From NCBI GenBank assembly GCA_026928325.1, contig JAIXKS010000064.1, positions 1 to 64,000 of the forward strand: 64,000 nt of DNA, written 5' to 3'. The position numbers and the translations under genes were made by a program. The DNA is from Chitinophagales bacterium. GTDB lineage: Bacteria; Bacteroidota; Bacteroidia; Chitinophagales; Saprospiraceae. Below are positions 45,228 to 54,617 of this stretch, piece after piece; position 1 is the first letter of the stretch; every line of letters begins with the position of its first letter. The notes under the pieces are model-generated. The model searched no databases. It was not told the DNA's origin and saw only the letters and a list, made by a program, of their open reading frames with translations.

Positions 45228-45827
45228 ATGACAGATTACGAAAAAAATAATCGTGACGATATGTCAGATGCTATCATCAAAAAGCATATTACTTGGTCTA
45301 TGGGTGCGGGGTTTATTCCTGTACCCTTTGCAGATATGATCGCTGTAAGTGCCGTCCAATTAGATATGATTCGCCAACTCAGCAAGGTTTTTGGAATAGA
45401 TTTTAAGCAAACAGAAGGCAAGGCAATTATATCCGCATTAACAAGTTCAGGAGTAGCCAGATTAGGCGCAAGAGCAGTCAAATTCATACCCGGTGTTGGT
45501 TCCATTCTAGGTGGCGTTACGATGTCCGTACTTTCGGGAGCTTCTACCTATGCTCTAGGAGAAGTATTCAAAAAACACTTTGCAACAGGAGGAACATTTC
45601 TAGACTTTGATACCGAAAGACTTAAAAGGTATTACAATGAAAAATTTGAAAAAGGAAAAGAAGTTGCCGAACAAATGCAGGAAGCACAAGACACGCCCGT
45701 TGCCGGCAATCCGACCATCGATGCCATTGATAAAATCAAGGAACTCGCTGAAATGAAAAATGCTGGTATATTGACCGAAGATGAATTTGCCAGCATGAAA
45801 AAGAAAATTCTTGAAGATGAATTTTAG
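45228..45827 (+). CDS. DUF697 membrane protein with C-terminal SHOCT domain
   Basis: The 199-residue protein has a DUF697/YcjF-type region: AIIKKHITWSMGAGFIPVPF, DMIAVSAVQLDMIRQLSKVFG and GARAVKFIPGVGSILGGVTM (about residues 15-115). Such regions are often found after GTPase domains but here stand alone. A charged helix follows (residues 120-150). The last ~35 residues (IKELAEMKNAGILTEDEF, ASMKKKIL) are a SHOCT short C-terminal domain, thought to mediate oligomerisation or binding. Function is not established. It precedes the antiporter gene by about 120 bp. Confidence 0.8.
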   Translation: MTDYEKNNRDDMSDAIIKKHITWSMGAGFIPVPFADMIAVSAVQLDMIRQLSKVFGIDFKQTEGKAIISALTSSGVARLGARAVKFIPGVGSILGGVTMSVLSGASTYALGEVFKKHFATGGTFLDFDTERLKRYYNEKFEKGKEVAEQMQEAQDTPVAGNPTIDAIDKIKELAEMKNAGILTEDEFASMKKKILEDEF

Positions 45828-45950
45828 TTCAATCAAAAAGTAGTAACCTATCTGCAATCTTATTATGACGCTCGTGCAAATATTAACATTTGCACTGATA
45901 AACAATTGTCATATAAATACAAAAAAGAAAGAAAATTGTAATTTTGTAAC

Positions 45951-47273
45951 ATGGAATTTTACAGGGTTATCATTTTACTTTTAGCAATAGCAATTGGGCT
46001 GTATCCTATTGCCACAAAATTTAAAAAACCTTATCCAATTTTATTGCTTGTAGTAGGAATTGGAGTTGGCTTTTTTCCGCATTTTGAAAATATAGATATT
46101 AATCCTGAAATCATATTTCTTATTTTTTTGCCGCCTTTTCTTTACGATGCTGCCTATAATATTTCCTTCAAAGAATTTAAACGCAACATATCGGTAATTT
46201 CAACCTTGGCATTCGCTTTGGTCTTTATTACAACATCTGTAATTGCCATTGCTGTCCACTTTATTTTAGGTTTAGATTGGGCGCTATCGTTTATTTTAGG
46301 AGCAATACTTTCACCACCAGATGCTATTGCAGCCACAGGTGTAACCAAAAATCTGCATTTGCCACATCGAACCAACACCATTTTAGAAGGGGAGAGTTTA
46401 ATCAATGACGCATCAGCTTTGGTAGCTTTAAAATTTGCTATGGCAGCCGTTGCTGGAAGTCAATTTATTTTTTGGAAAGCAGGACTTGTCTTTTTCACTA
46501 CACTTCTTGGTGGTGCCGCTTTAGGTTGGATTTTAGCACGATTTTTTGTTTTTATAGCCAAAAAACTTACAGACAAAGATGTTATTGTTTCTCTTAATTT
46601 ATTATTGCCTTTTGCCTTATACATCTTGTCAGAAGAATTAAGTGTATCCGGCGTAATTGCTGTTGTGATGTATGGTTTAACAATTTCACAAAACAAGAAC
46701 AAGCTACCCGAAAAAAGTATTGCTCAATCAAAATCAGTTTTAGATACCACTGTCTTTATACTTAGCGGACTGATTTTTATTTTAATAGGACTGGAATTTC
46801 CACACGTCTTAAAAAACATTCCTGAAAATCAATTTTTACCCTTAATTAGCGTTGCATTCCTAATTTTTCTTGTGGCATTATTGACGAGAATGATGATTAT
46901 TTTCTATTACAAATCCTATACCCAAAAACGAATTATTCGCTTTAGCAATAGATTTTCCAATATGGACGAAAAGAAAACACAGCAATTAGACAAACGATTT
47001 GGTAAAGGCGGATCATTCAAAGAACGTTTAGAATACTATAAATCATTACTATTAACAAACAAAGAAGCATTTGTAATTGGATGGTCAGGAATGAGAGGCA
47101 TCGTTTCTTTGGCGGCTGCATTAGGATTACCACTTTTGATAGCTGACGGTAGCAGTTTCCCAAAACGGGACACGCTAATTTTCCTTACCGTAACAGTTGT
47201 AATAATAATGTTGATTATTCAAGGAATGGGTTTACCTTCTATCGTGAAAAAATTGAAGTTTAGAGAAAAATGA
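45951..47273 (+). CDS. CPA1-family Na+/H+ antiporter
   Basis: The 440-residue membrane protein carries CPA1 motifs: FLPPFLYDAAYNI, FILGAILSPPDAIAATGVT (the ion-binding Asp of the P-D pair), and ILEGESLINDASALVALKF. About 12 helices are present, ending shortly after GWSGMRGIVSLAAALGLPL. It lacks the long cytoplasmic tail found in NhaP/YjcE-type proteins of 500+ residues. It should exchange Na+ (or K+) for H+ at the inner membrane. Its codons look more AT-rich than those of neighbours, which could mean transfer; this is an impression and was not computed. Confidence 0.88.
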   Translation: MEFYRVIILLLAIAIGLYPIATKFKKPYPILLLVVGIGVGFFPHFENIDINPEIIFLIFLPPFLYDAAYNISFKEFKRNISVISTLAFALVFITTSVIAIAVHFILGLDWALSFILGAILSPPDAIAATGVTKNLHLPHRTNTILEGESLINDASALVALKFAMAAVAGSQFIFWKAGLVFFTTLLGGAALGWILARFFVFIAKKLTDKDVIVSLNLLLPFALYILSEELSVSGVIAVVMYGLTISQNKNKLPEKSIAQSKSVLDTTVFILSGLIFILIGLEFPHVLKNIPENQFLPLISVAFLIFLVALLTRMMIIFYYKSYTQKRIIRFSNRFSNMDEKKTQQLDKRFGKGGSFKERLEYYKSLLLTNKEAFVIGWSGMRGIVSLAAALGLPLLIADGSSFPKRDTLIFLTVTVVIIMLIIQGMGLPSIVKKLKFREK

Positions 47274-47411
47274 TGTATTATCAAAATAGACATATCACGA
47301 CAGATAAACTACACGTGAACAGGACGGCAGCATTTCTAGTCTTTCCTATATACATTTATAACAAATCGATTTGAATGCTGAATACATGAATCGAGTTCTA
47401 AACTACGGCTT

Positions 47412-48968
47412 TTATCCGGCCCATCCTTCTCGATCCAGGCTCCGATACTGAATAGCTTCCGCAAGATGTTCGATCTTAATATCTGGACTTCCCGCCAAAT
47501 CTGCGGCTGTTCGAGCTACTTTTAGAATTCGATCATAAGCCCGAGCAGATAATTGCAATCGCGTCATGGCTGTTTTTAGAAGGTTGGTACCCGCAGGAGT
47601 TAAGACACACACATCTCGAACCATCCGACTCGGCATATGTGCATTATTAAAGATGCCTTCATGATCTTTAAACCTTTCTTCTTGGATGGCTCTTGCTCTG
47701 ACGACGCGATCCACAATAACGGAACTAGGCTCTGCAGTATATTCGACGCTGGATAACTCATCATAGGATACAGGCGTTACTTCGACATGGAGGTCTATCC
47801 TATCCAGAAGCGGTCCAGATATTTTGGTTAGGTATTTCTTTACAACGCCCGGACCACAAACACATTCTTTTTCGGGATGGTTATAATATCCGCAAGGACA
47901 TGGATTCATGGAGGCAATGAGCATGAAACTCGCCGGATAATCCACCGAAACCTTTGCTCTAGAGATCGTCACTTTTCGCTCTTCCATGGGTTGCCGCATA
48001 ACTTCCAAAACCTGGCGCTTAAACTCGGGCAACTCGTCCAAAAACAAAACGCCATTGTGAGCCAAAGATATTTCGCCGGGATTGGGATTAGAACCACCAC
48101 CGACCAAGGCTACATCACTAATCGTATGATGCGGTGCTCGAAAAGGCCGTTCTGTCACCAAAGAAGAGTTCTTCCCTAAGACACCCGCTACTGAATGAAT
48201 CTTAGTCGTCTCGAGTGCTTCATACAAATTGAGCGGAGGTAGAATCGTTGGCAATCTTCGCGCCAGCATGGTCTTACCTGCTCCGGGAGGACCGATCAAG
48301 ATAACATTATGCCCACCGGCTGCCGCCAATTCTAAGGCACGCTTTATATTTTCCTGTCCTTTTACATCGCTAAAATCAATCGCATATTGATTGCTGGAAT
48401 CCGTAAAGACCTCACGTGTATCATAGGATAAAGGTTCCATCTCAATATCCCCATTAATCAAGTCAATGGCTTCCTTCATATTAGAAATGCCATAGACTTC
48501 CAACTCATTGACGATGGCTGCTTCTCGAGCGTTGTCCTTTGGAAGTATAAATGCTTTAAAGCCTTCTCTTCTAGCTTGTATGGCAATAGGCAATGCTCCT
48601 TTTATAGGTCGTAATTCGCCATCTAAAGCGACCTCACCCATAAAAATAAACTTATCCAGATCGTCTGTTTTCAATTGTCCGGTTGAGGCAAGGATGCCCA
48701 TTGCAATAGGTAAATCATACGCAGATCCTTCTTTACGGATGTCCGCCGGTGCCAGATTAACCACAAGTTTAACGCGCGGCAAACTAAATCCAATGTTTTT
48801 GATAGCCGCTTCGATTCGTTGCCAGCCTTCCTTGACCGCATTATCGGGTAAACCTACTAGAAAATAACCTTGCTTGCCCATAGCTACCGTACCTCCGGCA
48901 TTGACTTCTACCGTTATCGTTTGTGCTTCCACACCATGAACAGCTCCTGCATATGTTTTAGTCAGCAT
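47412..48968 (-). CDS. YifB/ComM-family Mg-chelatase-like AAA+ ATPase
   Basis: ComM is a hexameric AAA+ helicase that promotes branch migration in natural transformation; YifB is its common name. From the ATG at 48968 the product has 518 residues. The N-terminal ChlI-like domain runs over about 1-180 (VGLPDNAVKEGWQRIEAAIK, DLPIAMGILAS), the AAA+ core has Walker A GPPGAGKTMLARR near residue 220 and Walker B GVLFLDELPEF, then a CxCGYYNHPEKECVC cysteine cluster and the C-terminal lid RLQLSARAYDRILKVARTAAD. An in-frame start 11 codons upstream is less likely. It is leftward and convergent with the antiporter gene. Confidence 0.92.
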   Translation of the reverse strand: MLTKTYAGAVHGVEAQTITVEVNAGGTVAMGKQGYFLVGLPDNAVKEGWQRIEAAIKNIGFSLPRVKLVVNLAPADIRKEGSAYDLPIAMGILASTGQLKTDDLDKFIFMGEVALDGELRPIKGALPIAIQARREGFKAFILPKDNAREAAIVNELEVYGISNMKEAIDLINGDIEMEPLSYDTREVFTDSSNQYAIDFSDVKGQENIKRALELAAAGGHNVILIGPPGAGKTMLARRLPTILPPLNLYEALETTKIHSVAGVLGKNSSLVTERPFRAPHHTISDVALVGGGSNPNPGEISLAHNGVLFLDELPEFKRQVLEVMRQPMEERKVTISRAKVSVDYPASFMLIASMNPCPCGYYNHPEKECVCGPGVVKKYLTKISGPLLDRIDLHVEVTPVSYDELSSVEYTAEPSSVIVDRVVRARAIQEERFKDHEGIFNNAHMPSRMVRDVCVLTPAGTNLLKTAMTRLQLSARAYDRILKVARTAADLAGSPDIKIEHLAEAIQYRSLDREGWAG

Positions 48969-49165
48969 CCGTTTCTCATTTATTAAGGTAAAGATAATCA
49001 TATTTCTTTACTCCATACCCAAATCCATATAAAATTATTTCTATGATTTTCTATTTCGTAAGCAAATTGATGATATCAATCTACTTGATTTGGGTACAAT
49101 ATAGCCAATGGATGCCGCCTATAGCAAGGTTACCATCCATCTCAAAAAACAAAACTACCTACTAC

Positions 49166-49201
49166 AAAAAAAAAAGCAGGCTCTGCGTACAAAACCTGCT
49201 T
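49166..49201 (-). terminator. Intrinsic terminator of the rsfS-ftsH unit
   Basis: Reading leftward, AAGCAGG and CCTGCTT enclose a 14-nt loop and are followed by a run of about ten T residues. It lies about 37 bp past the ftsH stop codon. Confidence 0.8.
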
Positions 49202-49237
49202 AATCATATTCAATTGTTATAGATTATACTATTCTTT

Positions 49238-51166
49238 TTATTCTGCTACAGCCAACTCATCCACAGGTAGTGGTCGCGGCCCAATTAATCGCTCAACGTC
49301 TGACTTCAACAATACTTCCTTATCTAGTAAGGTTTGAGCCAATAAATTTAATTCATGTCTTTTCTCTGTCAACAACTCTTGAGCGCGTTGATATTGCTCT
49401 TCCACCAAATTACGGACCTCTTCATCTATCAATTTAGCGGTCTCGTTGGAATATGGTTTATTAAACTGATCCTGAGACATGGCATAAAACGATACATTTC
49501 CTACCTTTTTATTCATACCATAGACCGTAACCATACCATAAGCCATCTTAGTTACTTGATCTAAGTCGTTTTGAGCCCCTGTTGAGATTTTATCAAAAAC
49601 TACTTTTTCCGCAGCTCGACCTCCTAAAGTCATACACATTCTGTCGAGCAGTTGTTCTGTACGAATGATGTACTCTTCTTTAGGTAGATATTGTGCATAA
49701 CCGAGCGTACCCATACCTCGAGGCACAATCGTTACTTTGACCAATGGGCTGGCATGCTCTAGAAACCATCCACAAATAGCGTGTCCCGCCTCGTGATAAG
49801 CGATGATTTCTTTTTCTCCCGGAGATATCAACTTGTGTTTCTTTTCTAATCCTCCGATTACACGATCTAGCGCATAGTAGAAATCATCCAAGCCAACTTC
49901 ATTTTTATTTCTTCTTGCAGCCACTAGAGCAGCTTCATTACATATATTGGCAATGTCGGCACCGGCAAATCCCGGTGTCATTTCAGCGAGGATTTGCGCA
50001 TCAATGTCTTTACCGATCTTGATGCCTCTGAGGTGTACTTTAAATATTTCCTCTCGACCTATGATATCCGGTGGATCAATACCTATCTGTCGGTCAAATC
50101 GTCCAGGTCTTAGCAAAGCGGTATCTAGGATATCAGGTCTGTTGGTCGCAGCCATCAGGATAACGCCCTTATCGGTGCTAAAACCATCCATTTCTACCAA
50201 CAATTGGTTCAACGTATTTTCTCTTTCGTCATTTCCACCTTGGATTGCATTACGACCTCGCGCACGACCTATGGCGTCAATTTCATCGATAAACACGATA
50301 CAAGGCGCTTTTTCTCTAGCTTGTTTAAACAAATCCCGTACTCTTGACGCTCCAACACCCACAAACATCTCCACAAAATCTGAACCTGAAATCGAGAAAA
50401 ATGGCACACCAGCTTCACCTGCTACGGCTTTAGCCAATAACGTTTTACCGGTACCTGGAGGGCCTACTAAAAGCACACCTTTGGGAATTTTACCGCCTAA
50501 GGCTGTATATTTCTTAGGGTTTTTCAAGAAATCAACGACTTCCATGACTTCTACTTTGGCTTCTTGAAGACCGGCTACATCTTCAAAAGTAACATTCACC
50601 TTGGTGTTTTGATCAAAGAGCGTCGCTTTGGATTTTCCAATATTGAATATCTGACCACCTAAACCACCGCCAGACTCTCCACTTACTCTTCTCATCAAGA
50701 AAAGCCATATAAAAATCAACAATGCAAATGGAAGAATCCAACTCAAAATCTGACCTACATAGTTAGTTTCGGTTTTAACCGTATATTTAACTAAGTGGCC
50801 TTCATCTTTATATTCCTTTAAACTTTTTTCAAAGTTTCCAATATCGCCTATGGTAAATTTAAAATGAGGATTATATCCGTACATATGACTCTCCTTGAGC
50901 TTCGGATAATTTTCGTCAATGACTTCCTTCTTCAGATATACATTGACCAACTTTTCGTTGATAATTTCGATTTTATCAACTTCGTCCTTTTGTACCATTT
51001 CTTCAAAAGTATAGATATCAATCGATTCTATACCTGAATTCATATTCAAATAAAGATTAACGCCTATAATTCCAAGCACAATCAATCCATATATCCAATA
51101 TGAATTCATCCTAAATTTAGGAGGAATGTTGTTGTTATTATTATTATTTTCTTGCTTATTGTCCAT
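49238..51166 (-). CDS. ftsH: ATP-dependent zinc metalloprotease FtsH
   Basis: FtsH is a membrane-anchored hexamer that degrades damaged membrane proteins and selected regulators. The 642-residue protein has two N-terminal helices ([19 protein letters not shown] near 18-38 and [19 protein letters not shown] near 140-160), an AAA+ domain with Walker [14 protein letters not shown] (about 235), Walker [12 protein letters not shown] and the second region of homology [20 protein letters not shown], and the zinc site [12 protein letters not shown] with its first His at about residue 458. An N-terminal Asn tract precedes helix 1. It lies 61 bp downstream of rsfS, the usual arrangement in this phylum. 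Confidence 0.96.
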   Translation of the reverse strand: MDNKQENNNNNNNIPPKFRMNSYWIYGLIVLGIIGVNLYLNMNSGIESIDIYTFEEMVQKDEVDKIEIINEKLVNVYLKKEVIDENYPKLKESHMYGYNPHFKFTIGDIGNFEKSLKEYKDEGHLVKYTVKTETNYVGQILSWILPFALLIFIWLFLMRRVSGESGGGLGGQIFNIGKSKATLFDQNTKVNVTFEDVAGLQEAKVEVMEVVDFLKNPKKYTALGGKIPKGVLLVGPPGTGKTLLAKAVAGEAGVPFFSISGSDFVEMFVGVGASRVRDLFKQAREKAPCIVFIDEIDAIGRARGRNAIQGGNDERENTLNQLLVEMDGFSTDKGVILMAATNRPDILDTALLRPGRFDRQIGIDPPDIIGREEIFKVHLRGIKIGKDIDAQILAEMTPGFAGADIANICNEAALVAARRNKNEVGLDDFYYALDRVIGGLEKKHKLISPGEKEIIAYHEAGHAICGWFLEHASPLVKVTIVPRGMGTLGYAQYLPKEEYIIRTEQLLDRMCMTLGGRAAEKVVFDKISTGAQNDLDQVTKMAYGMVTVYGMNKKVGNVSFYAMSQDQFNKPYSNETAKLIDEEVRNLVEEQYQRAQELLTEKRHELNLLAQTLLDKEVLLKSDVERLIGPRPLPVDELAVAE

Positions 51167-51227
51167 CTATTCTAATTTCCTAACCTTATATAAACATTAA
51201 TTATTGTAAGTAGTTCCCGGTATATAA

Positions 51228-51599
51228 TTATTCGTTGGGATATTCCGTAATCTCTGCATCGCCCCAAAGTTCTTCTATCTCATAAAACAGTCTGGTTTCA
51301 GGATAAAATACATGAACTACCGTATCAAAATAATCCAGCAACACCCATTTTGCACCTAAAAGTCCTTCCACATGATTTGGGCGTATATCGAGTTCTTGGT
51401 ATAACTTTCGATTTACATTTTCCGCTATCGCTTTAATCTGTGTCACAGAATCTCCTTCACAAATTATAAAAAACGAAGCAGGTGCATCATCTATCTTTCG
51501 CAAATCAAGCTTTACAATATTTTTGCCTTTTATATCTTGAATGGCATCGACAATCCAATGGTTTAACGTTTGAATATCTTCTTTTACGGTTTGAATCAC
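51228..51599 (-). CDS. rsfS: Ribosomal silencing factor RsfS
   Basis: RsfS (Iojap/DUF143) binds ribosomal protein uL14 and blocks joining of the 30S and 50S subunits in slow growth. The 123-residue protein shows the family core: KGKNIVKLDLRKIDDAPASF, FFIICEGDSVTQIKAIAENV, VEGLLGAKWVLLDYFDTVVH and VFYPETRLFYEIEELWGDAE. It appears to start with GTG at 51599. It precedes ftsH on the same strand and diverges from birA. Confidence 0.92.
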   Translation of the reverse strand: MIQTVKEDIQTLNHWIVDAIQDIKGKNIVKLDLRKIDDAPASFFIICEGDSVTQIKAIAENVNRKLYQELDIRPNHVEGLLGAKWVLLDYFDTVVHVFYPETRLFYEIEELWGDAEITEYPNE

Positions 51600-51826
51600 A
51601 AAATATTTTTTAGCTGATATCGAATTATTAATTAATATTGCATCATCAAGACAAAAGTTAAACTAAAATGGTCATTATGTTCTTTTATTGGTTAAGGCTA
51701 TAGCCAATGCAAACCAAGCGTTTGACGCCCCATTAGCCCATAAATACTAAAAAAAGAACAACCTTTTATTCATTTCATTATCCAATAGCACAATAATACG
51801 GCACAAAGATAACAAAACAAGTTTAT

Positions 51827-52594
51827 ATGCAACCATATCGAGCCTCATTCACCGGTAAAAATGTCGTCTTCTTACCTCAAACGCATTCTACCAATACGGA
51901 TGCTCTAGAATTAATATCAAAAAGTAATCCACCTGATGGAACTTGTATAAAAACGGACTTTCAGACAGCCGGCAAAGGACAAATTGGCAGAACTTGGAAT
52001 AGTGAATCTGGTAAAAACCTTTTAATGTCATTCATCTTCTACCCAAAACAACTCCAAGCTATCGATCAATTTTACATGAATATGGCCGTAAGTTTGGCAC
52101 TAACCGGTACATTGGCGACCTTGGATATCCCGGTAAAAATCAAATGGCCCAATGATATCTATTGGGAAAATAAAAAAATGACCGGTATCCTCATACAAAA
52201 CACCATCATGGGCTCCACTATAAAAGCTTCAATCGTCGGCATCGGGCTTAATGTAAATCAAATGACATTTCCATCCGAAATTCCTAATCCCATATCTATG
52301 GCTCAAATCACCGGTCAAAATTATAACCTTGACGATGTCTTTGATTTACTCTGTGATCATTTGGAATATTACTATATGATACTCAATGCCAAAAAGCACC
52401 AACATTTGAGTAAACTCTACCACAATCATTTATATCTATTGAACCAAAAAGCACAGTATCAAGAACCCAATCAAGCACCCTACCACGGATATATACGCGG
52501 TGTTGACCAACTAGGCAAATTAATGATCGAAAATGAAAGTGGAAGCATTAAGTCCTATATGTTTAAAGAAGTGCGTTATGTCCTAGAGCATTAA
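51827..52594 (+). CDS. birA: Biotin--[acetyl-CoA-carboxylase] ligase
   Basis: The enzyme attaches biotin to the carrier domain of acetyl-CoA carboxylase by way of biotinyl-5'-AMP. The 255-residue protein has only the catalytic and C-terminal domains; there is no DNA-binding domain, so it is not a repressor. Motifs: THSTNTDALELI at the N-terminus, QTAGKGQIGRTWNSESG (the biotin-binding loop, in which GRGRxGR is changed to GKGQIGR), and KWPNDIYWENKKMTGILIQN (catalytic KWPND). It is divergent from rsfS-ftsH, as often seen in Bacteroidota. Confidence 0.92.
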   Translation: MQPYRASFTGKNVVFLPQTHSTNTDALELISKSNPPDGTCIKTDFQTAGKGQIGRTWNSESGKNLLMSFIFYPKQLQAIDQFYMNMAVSLALTGTLATLDIPVKIKWPNDIYWENKKMTGILIQNTIMGSTIKASIVGIGLNVNQMTFPSEIPNPISMAQITGQNYNLDDVFDLLCDHLEYYYMILNAKKHQHLSKLYHNHLYLLNQKAQYQEPNQAPYHGYIRGVDQLGKLMIENESGSIKSYMFKEVRYVLEH

Positions 52595-52625
52595 TCGTTA
52601 TTCTAAAGACAATTAATCATGCTAA

Positions 52626-53195
52626 TTATTGCAACAACAGCCAAGCAGCGACCAAAATTGCGATAATCGATATCCCGATAGTCCAATATTTTTTTGGCAA
52701 TTTCAAATAATGCATCAAGATATAGCCTAGAACCAAGGCACCACTCACTATCATCACCTGCCCTACTTCAACACCAATATTAAAGGCAAACAAAGGCTTG
52801 ATGATTTCTTGCGATTTGCCCATGATAGCCCTAAAATAATTAGAAAAACCCAATCCGTGAATCAAACCAAAAAAAAGTGCTAAAAAGTAATTGAATCTAA
52901 CATTGCGCTCAGATGGCTGATTGCGCATTACGGTTACAATATTAAAAACGCCCGTAAGTATGATCGTAATTGGTATCAACATTTCAATCAAATCAGCATC
53001 TATCCGTACAATATCTAATGCTGACAATGCCAAAGTTAGACTATGGCCAATGGTAAATGCCGTAACAAGTACCAAAATCTTCTTCCATTCGCTGAGACTA
53101 TATAAAGCGCAAAGTACCGTCACAAAGAGGATGTGATCAAAGCCATTGGGATCCAAAATATGCTCAATACCCAGATTAAAAAAATCGTAAAACAT
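52626..53195 (-). CDS. HupE/UreJ-family membrane protein
   Basis: The 189-residue protein has about six helices and the HupE/UreJ signature: GIEHILDPNGFDHILFV at the N-terminus, LVTAFTIGHSLTLALSAL, ALFFGLIHGLGFSNYFRA and FNIGVEVGQVMIV, each with the conserved His or Glu. The family is linked to nickel or cobalt supply for hydrogenase and urease, but no such enzyme is encoded here and orphans of this type are common in Bacteroidota. Substrate is therefore not assigned. Convergent with birA. Confidence 0.85.
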   Translation of the reverse strand: MFYDFFNLGIEHILDPNGFDHILFVTVLCALYSLSEWKKILVLVTAFTIGHSLTLALSALDIVRIDADLIEMLIPITIILTGVFNIVTVMRNQPSERNVRFNYFLALFFGLIHGLGFSNYFRAIMGKSQEIIKPLFAFNIGVEVGQVMIVSGALVLGYILMHYLKLPKKYWTIGISIIAILVAAWLLLQ

Positions 53196-53319
53196 ATTTT
53201 AATTAATTTTTTTTACAAATAGTCAATAAATTTCGTTGCTTGACTAAGCTCAATTTACCTAACAAGATATCATCCACACCACGCTTAAAATCAATATTGG
53301 CTTACAGCAACCCACCCAA

Positions 53320-53979
53320 TCACGCCGTAACATCTCGCTCTACAATACCTCTCACGATAAGATATTGCGCCAACATATACGTCACCATAACGACAAGGCC
53401 ACTATGATCACTTTCGATAACACCAAATTTTGAAAGGCCCAACCATGCATCCGATGTCAAAAATAAAAGCGCACCTGCGACTACTTCTCGATACCAAACC
53501 GTACCTTTTTTTCTCAACCAAGCGAAACCCACCATAGTGGTAATTGCCAACATATAAATAAAAACAGGCCACATCAAGCTTCCTAGACTACCGGCTACCC
53601 AAGTAAAAAAGATGATTCCTATCCCATAAATCACCGACATCGGTATCCAATCCCGCTTCCAATAAAAATCCACATCCTTTAAAAATTCGACACTATAAAG
53701 GATTTGCATCAATAAAAAACTTCCAAGGCCGATTGCAAAAAAGACTTCATTATTGACCATCAAAAAAATATCTCCCATCAAAGCGAATACCATACCCAAC
53801 ATAAATATAGGCGATTGGTTAATGACATTTCCTATATAAAAGCCCAGCAAACTACCTAATATCATCGGTTTTGCTACCATGCGATAGTCCGTAATAACAT
53901 AGAGCACAATAATATTGGCGATGAAAATCAACAAATAAAATATCGTAAAATATTTATATCGTTTCAACAAATCATTCAT
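53320..53979 (-). CDS. YhhN/TMEM86-family lysoplasmalogenase-like protein
   Basis: The 219-residue, roughly eight-helix protein matches the YhhN family: KPMILGSLLGFYIG, GMVFALMGDIFLMV (the G-D in helix 3), ALLFLTSDAWLGLSKFG (the S/T-D) and a C-terminal VVMVTYMLAQYLIVRGI. Family members cleave the vinyl-ether bond of lysoplasmalogens; bacterial activity is known for a few members only. A TATATTTG -7-like box on the minus strand at 54009-54002 lies about 25 bp upstream of the ATG. Confidence 0.85.
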   Translation of the reverse strand: MNDLLKRYKYFTIFYLLIFIANIIVLYVITDYRMVAKPMILGSLLGFYIGNVINQSPIFMLGMVFALMGDIFLMVNNEVFFAIGLGSFLLMQILYSVEFLKDVDFYWKRDWIPMSVIYGIGIIFFTWVAGSLGSLMWPVFIYMLAITTMVGFAWLRKKGTVWYREVVAGALLFLTSDAWLGLSKFGVIESDHSGLVVMVTYMLAQYLIVRGIVERDVTA

Positions 53980-54001
53980 GTCAAGTCAGGTTTTATGGCT
54001 G

Positions 54002-54009
54002 CAAATATA
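54002..54009 (-). promoter_or_regulatory. -7-like box upstream of the YhhN-family gene
   Basis: TATATTTG on the minus strand fits the TAnnTTTG box, 23 bp upstream of the ATG at 53979. No TTTG was seen at the expected spacing. Confidence 0.35.
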
Positions 54010-54120
54010 GGATATCTTTTGACTAAATCAGGATGAAAATCACATTTTTACGCATTGACCACGGCTTAAAGATCCTTAAATTATTCCTAGTCAATTTTTA
54101 AATTAAAATATTGATTATCC

Positions 54121-54345
54121 TATTGGAATCCAATACCTATACTTAGTTTGATGCTTTAGCCATGAAAAAGCATTCCGTTAGGAATGTATCGCATGGAAAA
54201 ATATCCATGTAAAAACGACTTGCTCGCTGTTAGGTGTGCATCCAACACAAAAAGTCATAGGTAGGAAGCCTACAGTAAGCAAAAGCGAGATCACTTTACT
54301 TTTACCGAGTGGAAATCCCTCCAAGATATTAAAACGGATTAATGG
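54121..54345. repeat. Palindrome-rich non-coding segment, candidate dispersed repeat
   Basis: Four perfect hairpins lie close together: TATTGG-AAT-CCAATA (54121-54135), CATTCC-GTTA-GGAATG (54171-54186), CATGGA-AAAATA-TCCATG (54192-54209) and GTAGG-AAG-CCTAC (54261-54273). The segment fills the middle of a 638 bp gap between divergent genes. It is less AT-rich than its flanks. The 61-codon leftward frame inside it (54178-54363) has an amino acid mix unlike a normal protein and I do not accept it. No second copy is in this window. Confidence 0.5.
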
Positions 54346-54587
54346 AATTTGAAAATCTATCATAAAGGCAATTAAAATCGATAAAATCTCTCACAATGTA
54401 CTAGATGACAATCAGTAAGTTAAGTGAATTCTATCCAATTCTAATAAAACATTTTGTCCTTCAGAGAAAAGCGATAAATTTTTAAAATTCATTGGATAAC
54501 AAGGAATCAAAATAATAATCTTTCACATATTTTACGCCATTAACATGATATTAAGCTAACAACCGTTACACCATTTTAATTTTTAAC

Positions 54588-54595
54588 TAAATTTG
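54588..54595 (+). promoter_or_regulatory. -7-like box upstream of the ABC transporter operon
   Basis: TAAATTTG fits the Bacteroidota -7 consensus and lies 22 bp before the ATG at 54618. No clear -33 TTTG is present at 18-21 bp. Confidence 0.4.
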
Positions 54596-54617
54596 TGACT
54601 TATAATATCATAGCCTT

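Larger units (their letters stand above)
53980..54617. other. Divergent intergenic region
   Basis: This 638 bp gap separates the YhhN-family gene from the ABC transporter operon. It contains the palindrome-rich segment (54121-54345), a leftward -7-like box (54002-54009) and a rightward TAAATTTG (54588-54595) that may serve the ABC operon. No gene was recognised. Confidence 0.55.

Noticed and set aside
45939..45946. TAATTTTG as a -7 box for the antiporter gene
   Set aside because: It lies only 5 bp before the ATG, so the start site would fall inside the start codon. No -33 box is at the right distance.
51755..51785. A possible fourth copy of the MITE-like element
   Set aside because: Only about 20 bases (AAAAAAAGAACAACCTTTTA) resemble the element. 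The terminal repeats and the hairpin are missing, so chance or deep decay cannot be separated.
54178..54363. A leftward 61-codon frame
   Set aside because: It covers palindromic DNA, has an unusual amino acid mix and no ribosome-binding or promoter support.
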